In this document: positions 31,956 to 40,522 of the stretch, piece by piece
Numbering within the stretch: position 1 is the first letter of the stretch
Layout of the letters: every line of letters starts with the position of its first letter
Assembly: GCA_034698045.1 (NCBI GenBank)
Contig: JAQGAU010000109.1
Coordinates: 1 to 40,522 of the forward strand
Length of the DNA stretch: 40,522 nt
Reading direction: 5' to 3'
Source of the DNA: Paramacrobiotus richtersi
Lineage: Eukaryota > Tardigrada > Eutardigrada > Parachela > Macrobiotidae
Position numbers and translations under genes: made by a program
Notes under the pieces: generated by a model
The model's input: only the letters and a program-made list of their open reading frames with translations
Databases searched by the model: none
What the model was told of the DNA's origin: nothing

Positions 31956-34470
31956 ACATGTTGGAAAGTGAGAATGCTTCCCGCTTGGGAAACTTGAAAA
32001 ATGAAAAATGAATAATGTAAGAAATGTAAAAAATTAAAGCCCTGTTAAGCAGTCCGGCTGCGGTGCAAACCTTATTCGCTAAGTAATGTCCAAAATATTT
32101 CTATCTAAACACGGAAACTGTAACTCGTTGGATCCATCTTTCAAATTCTCTAGGTTACCTTCTTCACTTTTTTAAATTTTGGCGTTTGTTTTCATTGTAA
32201 ATTCATTCATGCACCAGGAGGAAGCTCGAGATCGGGGGCGAGAAGGAAAATAAGAAGCTTCACCTACTGACCAGCTGCGCATGTAGCTGATGCGCAAGGA
32301 CGGTGGATTTTGAGCGGGCGAAACTAGCCAGATTGGAGGATTTGTTGTTTTAACCGGAAAATATTCGGCTTTTCAATGCTTGTTCAGGTTACAGCTGGCG
32401 AATACGAAGTTTTAAAACGGATATGGTTAAACTTTGACAAAACCACCTTTCTGTAACATAACACTCCAATTTCGAAATATTAACAAATGCCGACAAGAAC
32501 TGGACATGATCTAGGGTTGCATATGCAACACTGTGCTGAGGCGACGTCCGACCTTCTTCACAGCAGAACAGCATCCCAGGCTCTAAACGTTTCAAAAGCT
32601 AGTGGAAGCTGTGTAACAGAGTGGTACTGTTTACACAGGAATTCGTATTTCCCCCTTTTTTCTGCCCGCTCTTTTGTAGATGCTTACTCGATATATGTGG
32701 TGGCCACTGCGTCAATCACTGTGACGCCGTACACGTAGACGATGTTAAATTAATAACCTGTATGCAATATTAAACCAGTCCAGCGCACTCTGCCTTGGTC
32801 CCGTTGTGTCTGCTGCGTGTTTGAGCAGCTTTCGAGCTACTTTAGTTTTTTAAATAGTTATGGATAACAGCGTCATGCAGTTTAATATTCGTGCGTTACG
32901 TTACAAAATACAGATTATTGTCGTACACACACTGACGTGGACAAGGGGAAACCGCGCACGCAACAAGACAACCAGAAAATTCAATCAATCAGCTATGCAG
33001 ACGTCTTGTTGACCGGTAAGGCGTCAAGCGTTCGACATTAGACTTTCAATTATTTATTATTACTTTCGGTAAACACGAACATCTCCATAACGTATTTTCT
33101 TGCTCGAACCGTTAAAACGCTAATGCATAAGCCGTTATTGGCTGGCAGTGGGGATCCTGCAGGTTAATCGCATAATGCGGTTAACAAAACCAGGTAGAAG
33201 CTAAATGAAGGCGCTTATCGTTAGAGGAAAGCACATACTTGTCGCAAGCAGTACCCATCACTTGAGGCAGCATCTTATTTGTCAGCCGAATTAAAGAAAA
33301 AAGCTGAAAGTGTTCCGCCGAAAAGCGTATTCATTATCTGAACGTAGTGCCATGTACCCGCTCTCTACGTTTTGATGTCCGAATTAATTATGGAGCGAAC
33401 CAACACTCAATGTACCCGTAACGCGCCAGTGAAGGCGTCGATGACCTCCAGCTTCCCGGATGCGGCGTAGTGGAAAGCGTTCCAGACTACCAGTAATCAG
33501 AGCGACTTGTTGAACTCAGGTTTTGTCGATCTGCTACGCCGATGCTTTCTTGTTGGTTTGTGACCTCCCCAGTGTTTTCGCTGATAAAGTTCTGTATATC
33601 ACCTTGCCTTTACGCTATTCTGTCCATTACCTGGAGCAGGGATTTGGCTGACTGTAACCTGACGTTAAGCACAGTGCAAACAGCGGCAAAAATAAAACGG
33701 TTTAACCATGTCATCGGCAGCTATGTTCCCTTGTTGCAAACCTATCTCTGCCGGCACTCAGCTGACTGTTTGATTTTGGTTGCAACTGGCAAGAGATTAG
33801 CGGGTACATTCATTAGGTATTTTTTTTAAATACATTTCAATTACGTACTAACACAATCAAAACGTCTTTCAACGTTATTGAAGAGATCAGTTTCACACAA
33901 ACCCTGGAATAACATCGCACAGAAACAGCACACCATGACTTTACGTCCTGCTTGTCCGACAGCCGAACGACCTCTGTACGGTCCATAAAGGCTGTCCCTT
34001 ACAGTAAGGTGACAACTGGGTCGCTTAACAACCTCGCAGCATTCATGTTTTCGAGTTGACGCCATGAACACAGTATATTAAACAAAAACATTATGGATCA
34101 GATCTCAATAACACATCTTTAGTAATTAACAATCTTCTCTGGTTGACGTCAATTTTGCGTTCGTCATGCCAACAACCTTTAAGGTTAACGTCTTAACGAT
34201 GTAAACCGCACTGTAACTTCCAGCTGGTAGTGACAGCTGCACAGGTGTACATTAGATGCAAATGTTATTGTCAACATTGATTTCATGGTTTGTTCACTAT
34301 TGAATGGCTGAGACGATTATCGACAAGATACCCTTTCATGTGCCAGCATCTCGAGAGATTCGCTAATCAGTCACGAACAGTTCCCGGCATACCATGAAAA
34401 ACGTGGTAATTTGACCGCTTTCACGTTTAATTAGCTTTTCTTTTATCAAGGTTCACTTGAAATAACCCGT
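31956..34470. other. Gene-poor stretch between element 2 and receptor H
   Basis: About 2.5 kb without a supported gene, receptor remnant or clear inverted repeat. Open frames here are short and have no domain, signal peptide or paralogue in the window. Confidence 0.5.
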
Positions 34471-34480
34471 TTATAAAGGG
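34471..34480 (+). promoter_or_regulatory. TATA box of receptor H
   Basis: TTTATAAAGG lies about 75 bp before the ATG at 34548. Receptor H lacks the upstream block of A-G, so it appears to have its own promoter type. Confidence 0.55.
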
Positions 34481-34547
34481 AACGCTCGTTCATTTCTAAG
34501 CCTTATAATCTGGAGATCGTCTAAACAAGCTATAATATTTCTTCAAG

Positions 34548-37388
34548 ATGAATAACACAGTTTTACCCTATAATGCAACGTATATCCAAACATGGAACTT
34601 TGCCGCCGTCGGACGCGCGACACTGTGTTCGTTCCAGCTGCTTTTCAATGTCGGCATGTTGTCCGTATTCGTTTTCCGTCCGTCCCTCCGAACGTCCTTC
34701 ACAGTGTACATTGTGGCACTGCTATCTTGTAACATTTTTTATTCCGCGGGAGAATATCCACTGGAAGTCCTACGACTAACGTACCCACATTGGTGGATGT
34801 CAGAGAGAGCCTGCAGCTTCTATCTGTACCATATCTGGGTATTCTGCAGTGTTTCGATGCACATGCATGTCTTGATCACCCTGAACAGGTACGTGACCCA
34901 GCGGAAGATTGTTACCATCAAACCAAAGCAAATTTTCGTTCTTTTTCGTCGGTACTATTTCTGCATTCTTTATTGGCGAAGTGGGATAACATACCTGGCG
35001 CTAGAACCGACTACTGCCGCTAAAACTCATTGCTAAAAATTAAACCAAAAGAACCAATGCCATTTTTATTCAAAGGCGCCCCAGCGCGAGGAAGCGTGCC
35101 CAGTACCTATTTCTGCATTATGTGTTGTAAACTTTTAGAGAAGTCTGGCGAGGCTCGATCTGGTGCGTTTTTGAAACAACATTTCTCTCTAACTGTTGTG
35201 AGGGGAAGCGCGGCGTCAGTATATTGGGTCCACTGCCACGCCCAAAGGCAATTTTGAAAATTAATAATGGTGTTGATTTTTTCGGTTTTAGTTTTAAACA
35301 GTGACGTTCTTGCCGTAGTAATCTTTAGCGCCAGCAGTGTCATGTCAGCTTGAAAGTAAAATACGAGTTTTTTCTCTGCAGATGTATGTAAATATACAGA
35401 ACAATTGTTCAATTTGTATTAACAGACAATTTTGACGATATTTCTCTACATAGCAAAACAGGAATGCTAGTTCGCTCACAATGGGTTGCCTTTCGGCTTT
35501 CCAGGAAAAAGACAAGGTGTTCGTGTGTCAATTCGATCACAAAGGCGACCCTACACGTAGCAGATCAGGCAAAGTTCACGGCGACAATCAAGGATTTTTA
35601 TTAGGAAATTAAAACGAACCAACGTATGTCGTAAGACGGAAACGTTAGATAGCCAGCTCGCTCGCGAATGAGAAGCGGAAGATTCTAAAATCGGGCAGTG
35701 CCGGTAAGCGGCCATACTAATAATATTTCAGCGGCTTGTCAAGATCAAGGTTAGATAAAGTTAGAGAGGGTAGAGAGAGCAAATGAACACGCATGGGTTA
35801 ACGTTCGATATGCAGTTAAACGACTTTATCCGTTATAATAGGATGCAAAATACATTTGCGCATGTATCAAGTTTTTTTAAAGATGTCAATGCGCTATTCT
35901 CGCAAAGATATTCTTAGATCCCTTTCTGGTTTAACAGCGTTTTTTTCACAACATCAGTTAGTCTCGCGCATAATTATCAGGATTTCTTATCTACTACATT
36001 GTAACAGCGCTTATTCGCACTTTTGTACAATTTTTTTCCACAGGCTATGGGCGTTGACCTTTCCGGTTTCTTACCGCCAACGTCACAGCTCGAAAGTTGC
36101 CGTGCTGATGTGTGTGGGAATGGTGGGATACGTCCATGCCATTTGCTTTCCTGTGTATCTCATCGATCAGCTGTACTATCGACTCCCGGCGGAGAGGTTC
36201 GGCTGTGTGTTGAATATCAAAGAACAGAATGCATACGGGACATTTGCTAACATTATGGGATTTGACGTGCCCATCGTGATTGTTGTATTGGCCTACCCAT
36301 TTATTCTGTACAAGCACCTCAAACGACGTAAAGTTGGAGATGTGAGAAGCAATACCATGTCGAAGATCGAGCAGACCGGAGAGTACCAGCATAAATCGGT
36401 AAGTTTCAATCAATATACCGCCACAACAGGCCTAGCTGCTAAGAAATATTTGTCGGGTTTTCTCCGCTGATCAATAGACTCTCGTAATTGCATACACAAA
36501 TACGGTCCAATACAACTTTTTACAGTTTTAATCATCCGTGGTGAATTACTGCATTCACCACAACTGAAAAATCAGCTATGGATCACTGAGTAAGCCACAT
36601 TGAATCGAGACAACAAACCGGTATCGATAACAAGTTGAGAAAAACGTTCACGCATGGCCATTTGCGTAATATTGCCATGTCATGTGACATAATTATCATG
36701 TTACATTTGCAACTTGTATGGCAAAACTCAGAAAGGTCGTCCACTGGCTTCCGCTGATGCATGGGTTCACGTATTTGCTAAGATCTCTGTTGACCTTACA
36801 GACTCAGAAACGGGTTTGAATTTAACCAGCTCTGGTCGTTTTCCAATAAGTACGGTCAGTAATATTTCATCGAACAATCATACAATGAGAATAATTTGGA
36901 TCAATTTTGCTATACAAAATAATTATGTTTAAGTGTTATGTCAGTATAATTATACTATCAACTCGCGTGTACGATTAGTACGGTCAGCAAACATTTCGTA
37001 TGCAGTACTGCACAGTTATAGCCTAATGCGCGAGACCCGCAATTATCATAATTTCAGCAACGTGTGCTGTATAAACACATTGTCCTTTTAGCACGCAGGC
37101 CCAAGATCGAGTGTCTCAAGCAAAAAGCGTCCTGACCACAATCTTCGCCCGTTCCTGGTCCTAACGCTGTTAACAATCAGCGTGGGAGTGTGCTGGACGC
37201 CGGATCAGACCTACTGGACCATAGCGTGCTTTATGCAAATGATGGATTTGCCGGTGCTACGCAACTTTACCATGGTCCTGTTTGCCCTGCAAGCCGTGCT
37301 GGATCCTATCCTCTTCGCCATGAGCTTAAGCAGCTTTCGTGAGTTTTTGGTGCAGTGGTACAGGAAAGCGTTCTTTTGGATGTTTTGA
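34548..37388 (+). CDS. Rhodopsin-like 7TM receptor, paralogue H, three exons
   Basis: Exons 34548-34888, 36044-36398 and 37092-37388 join in phase to give 330 aa. N-glycosylation sites at N2 and N9; TM1 follows TWNFAAVGR; TM3 starts with Cys89 (SERACSFYLYHIWVF). The DRY-equivalent NRLWALTFPVSYR is split by intron 1 (1155 bp, AACAG|GTACGT...CACAG|G, phase 2) inside the Arg114 codon, an intron that A, F, G and I do not have. Loop 2 has the partner Cys (ERFGCVLN). Intron 2 (GTAAGT...TTTTAG, phase 0) is at the shared loop-3 position. TM6 is VCWTPDQTYW and TM7 LDPILFAMSL; the tail ends FFWMF. It is a diverged but intact sister of the array, probably a surface GPCR of unknown ligand. Confidence 0.88.
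34994..35335. mobile_element. Possible small inverted-repeat element in intron 1 of receptor H
   Basis: CTGGCGCTA near 34994 pairs with TAGCGCCAG near 35327-35334, and the next ~90 bp on each side (ACTGCCG, AAAACT, AAACCAAAA, CCATT-TTATT) align imperfectly when one arm is reversed. It may be an old MITE. No target duplication is clear. Confidence 0.35.
36848..36995 (+). repeat. Two copies of an AGTACGGTCAG motif in intron 2 of receptor H
   Basis: AGTACGGTCAGTAATATTTC and AGTACGGTCAGCAAACATTTC lie about 128 bp apart. Significance unknown. Confidence 0.4.
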
Positions 37389-37928
37389 TGGGCAAGCGAA
37401 ACGATTGCAAAGTTCTGTTCAGTGATTACATTAGAGACTGCGAACGTACTAACTCTAGGCTTCTGACGCTAGAGATTTCTCCGCTTCAGTTCGCATGAGC
37501 TTATTCGCTTCGGGGTTCGATAAAGGCAAGCAGCTGCTTTATTAATAATGATGAACTGTCTGCATTATTTTATTAACTGCAACCATTTGAACCGGTATAG
37601 GTACATTGAACTATGTTGATCAATCACCCGCAAGTACGAAGAAGAGATCTCGGCAAACCTGATTGCCAAACACAAAGCGTGGGCGCGTGCACACGGCACA
37701 ATCGCTCGTCAAGTACGGTTTCCCATCTGTCGGGAATGCTGATGTAACTTGTGAGCTGACAAAACATATATTATTTCTAAACAATAGACTTGCTATGCGG
37801 TGTCGCTTCCGGATCCGGAAACTGCTGTAGATTGTGATAGTTTTATGGTTGTTTCAAGCTGCACTTGCGCACTCGATCAGGCGTAAGAAATTCCGTTTGT
37901 AAACTCAGGAAAAAGGGAACAACACAAA
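37389..37928. other. Convergent spacer between receptors H and I
   Basis: Both receptors point towards this 540-bp stretch, so it must hold both 3' ends. No gene and no clear polyadenylation signal recognised. Confidence 0.5.
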
Positions 37929-39099
37929 TTACAGAAAGTTCTGACGTCTTCGCAACACATTACACAACCCATTGACAACGGCATTTCGAATCGGTTCAAT
38001 GCTAACTGCAAAAAAGACGGGGTCCAGCATTGGTTGCAGCTGTATCAAAATCAATGAAAAATGTTCCAGGAAAGGAGAAGGAATCGTTGCTTCCGGTACA
38101 GCTGTGAGGCTTGAAATACTCTCCAGCACCAAAGATGGCGTCCAGCAGATCGTCGTGCTGAAAGTCAGTAGCGAGTACATAATGAAAGGGTTCACTCGGA
38201 ATTTTGATTTATGTGTCCAACTCTTTTGGGAAGTGACCTGTAAATGAGAAACAAGATGTCATTGTTTAAACTGGCTTGATCAACACACAAGTAATTCCTT
38301 TACCAAGACTTGCCTGTTGATGTTTTACTGGAGTAACCGATTCTAAAGTTTCCTGGACAGTAGACACCAGCGTATGTGTTTGCCGGTCCACAGTATGCAG
38401 CTCAACTTTTGCTCCTTTCAAGTCACGCTTTGTACGGCGTCTTTGTAGGAATAAGTACAACACCAGTGGATACATTATCAGAATGAAAAAGATCGGTGTA
38501 TCAATGACAACGACTTGCAAGACCAGTGCGTACACCCCAGTACCGGGTTTACCAGTGTCAACAGTACATTCGCTGTCTTCTCTTTGGTACACAAACTGAT
38601 CAACAAAGATCAGCGGAATCGTACTAACATGTGTAAATGCAACGCTGACGAAACACAAGCACCATGCTACACGATGCGTATGGAGATTCTTGTACGAGAT
38701 GGGAAACGCTAGTGCCCACAGACGATTCAGCGCGATAAGGAGATGCACTTGCATGGGAAGAAAGGCCACGATCCACTCCACATACTTAGTAAAGACGCAT
38801 AAACTCGTTGATCCGTCAAAGTGAAGCCGTAAGTTGATTTCCACGCAGAGAGCAACACTCAAGAGAATGTTACAAGCGGAAAGGAAGATGATGTAAACAG
38901 AAAACGAATTGCGGATGTGCGGATATAGAAGAAATATCAAGAGCATGACGGGATTAAGCAGTATGGATAAGGCGCACAAAATGTTGACAGATATCACATG
39001 GAAATACCAGCTTTCCTTTTCGGTATCGCTGGTGTCGTTTGACGCGCCGGAGAGATTCGTTGGCAGAGTGAACTGATCAGTTGAATTTGTGCTATCCAT
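37929..39099 (-). CDS. Divergent rhodopsin-like 7TM receptor, paralogue I
   Basis: Minus-strand exons 39099-38314 (262 codons) and 38237-37929 give 364 aa. The N-terminus is Ser/Thr/Asn-rich with several N-glycosylation sites (NST, NLS, NDT). Seven hydrophobic segments are present; TM3 ends LIALNRLWALAFPISYK, the same NRxWA signature as the rest of the array. TM6 has ICWTPSLVLE and TM7 LDPVFFAVSI. The third intracellular loop is longer than in A-H (basic RRRTKRD then a Thr/Val-rich stretch). The 76-bp intron has a GC donor (CAG|GCAAGT) and a normal TTACAG acceptor; this is the only junction that keeps phase 0, whereas the nearby GTAAAG would shift the frame. The intron position matches the other receptors. 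It is the most distant member and lacks their flanks. Confidence 0.88.
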
Positions 39100-40522
39100 C
39101 TTATCAAGAAAGACACCCGAGGAATGCTGCGAAAATTACTATCCTTTCGCAGTTTATCAATGAATCAAAAAGTACGACATCATTCATTGATGTATTCTGT
39201 GATATACCTGTCACGCATATGACGTGCACGAGAGTCAACAAGCTGCAAGAATTGACGAAGGCGCGAATAAAACTTCCGTTTCCGATTTTGGTTTTTGCAG
39301 AATGACGTACGAAAGTGCAGTGACATTGATACTTGATCAAACGTTGTGTTGTAAGTGCGAAACGAGGAGTTTTTGCTTGTATCCGTAAGTTATGTGATAC
39401 GGCGCGCCAAAGAAAAAACTGCGATACTGTACTCACCAAGGTCGTTCCACAGAAGCAAAGATTTCCGCTCTAGTGTCGGATCTGATACAGAAACCATTGA
39501 GGGAAGCTCAGCGTTTGTCCACATTCAGATCCGCATTACCACTCCTACCTTTCCTTTTGCGTTACAGTACCCCGAAGCTTACACATCAGCCGAACGGACA
39601 ATCCATCTCAGTTGAAAAAATGCTATCTCAAAGAGCTATCAAATTCTCGAACTGGTATGAATCTCTCAGCAAAAAAATCTAGTTAGTATGCTCGTACACT
39701 ATCATTGTTGTTAACCATACTTACAGTAATGCCGGCAGAAATACTGCCAAGATGGTTGTTAATACTCAGTAAATCACCAGTCCTGACCCATGGATGGTTT
39801 GTTCAGTACGTACAGTATAACCTGTCTACTTATGTCTAGACAAATCTTTTTCAACATTTTCATTTTGCATGCACATTTTGCATACTATTTTCGTACAAAA
39901 CTATAAATATTGCAAGTGCACAAAATCATTTAGGCACTGGGCCGAAATGTCGCCGGTTCCAAGTTTCGGGGTGCCTAGAGGACAAATTAGAGTTATCGTA
40001 ACGCTGAGTAAAAAATTTCAACCATGGGTGTGCAACATTCCGTGGTAACTTTATTGAGGAACGATAACAAACTTGCTGGCAAAACGATCGCTCTTTCCCC
40101 TTTAAAAAATAGCACCAACATACATGCTGCAGCTGTCTCGTTACATTCCGTGGTTTTAGTCGAATAATAAGACATCTCGCTTCCGGAACAGGGTGTGCCT
40201 ATCGCTAAAAAATGTTGCTGTGCTTTTGCACAGCTTACCGCTATACAGCAATCAAGAAGAAGAGGGCGTTAGTGGCAGTGTATGGCTATTTTGACGGTTT
40301 TGAAACCTTTCCACCTAAATAGATTAGGTTGGCTCTGGGGCAGCAGAATTTTTGTTGTGCAGGAAGAATGTCACGAAAATGAAATTATAATGTGCCAGTT
40401 ATCTAGATTTCTTGATGAATTTTTTATCGTTTTGATGTATGCATGCGAAGCCGCTCGCTAGTAATTAAGAGAACAATTGCATTGTTTACTCTATATTCAG
40501 GCCTGGGCAGCTCGGTCCTTTT
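39100..40522. other. Upstream of receptor I to the window end
   Basis: No gene, repeat or transposon recognised. The promoter of receptor I should lie just above 39099 but I see no clear TATA box. Confidence 0.5.

Noticed and set aside
31756-31959. N-terminal extension of the element 2 transposase
   Set aside because: It would start in the terminal inverted repeat; the Met at 31755 matches the start in element 1.
35107-35412. 101-codon minus-strand frame in intron 1 of receptor H
   Set aside because: It overlaps the imperfect inverted repeat and has no conserved features.
1-40522. tRNA or rRNA genes and CRISPR arrays
   Set aside because: No B-box/T-loop pattern with a foldable partner, no rRNA-like stretch and no regularly spaced direct repeats were seen; the window is animal-type nuclear DNA.

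Overview
This is eukaryotic, animal-type genomic DNA. Coding sequence is split by GT-AG introns of about 50-1150 bp, genes are single transcription units with TATA-like boxes, and intergenic DNA is full of short inverted-repeat transposons. The content (a lineage-specific array of rhodopsin-like seven-transmembrane receptors with NRxWA in place of DRY, pogo/Tigger-like transposons, a small Cys-bearing secreted protein and a CUB-domain membrane protein) suggests an invertebrate. A tardigrade such as a Hypsibius-like species is my best guess; this is inference, and no species marker is visible.

Layout. 1-1890: no convincing gene. 2002-3048 (+): three-exon gene for a 241-aa secreted protein. 3452-5335: pogo/Tigger-like element, full length but with a stop at transposase codon 45. 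7327-37388: a cluster of eight paralogous receptor loci, here named A (7327-8930, +), B (9863-10966, -, pseudogene), C (12515-13648, -, pseudogene), D (15479-17114, -, one nonsense codon), E (20166-20471, +, truncated pseudogene), F (22030-23714, +), G (28387-29891, +) and H (34548-37388, +). A ninth, more divergent receptor, I (37929-39099, -), closes the array. A, F and G encode 334 aa each, H 330 aa and I 364 aa, all with open frames. Inside the array sit a CUB-domain type I membrane protein gene (25245-26915, -), a second pogo/Tigger-like element with an intact 430-aa transposase (30004-31953), and several non-autonomous elements: a 404-bp palindrome in the intron of D, a ~940-bp element with CCCGACA ends, a CGCGCG-rich element that interrupts E, and a possible small one in intron 1 of H.

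The array grew by segmental duplication that carried flanking DNA along. Coding paralogues share 5' and 3' flanks over hundreds of bases, including a TATA-containing upstream block, a short conserved open stretch (LEQI-x-x-QE) and, in E/F/G, a five-codon upstream ORF next to a conserved leader. The receptors are probably sensory or peptide-type GPCRs at the cell surface; the ligand cannot be told from the sequence. The mix of intact, singly broken and heavily broken copies indicates ongoing birth-and-death evolution, with transposons contributing to the damage.
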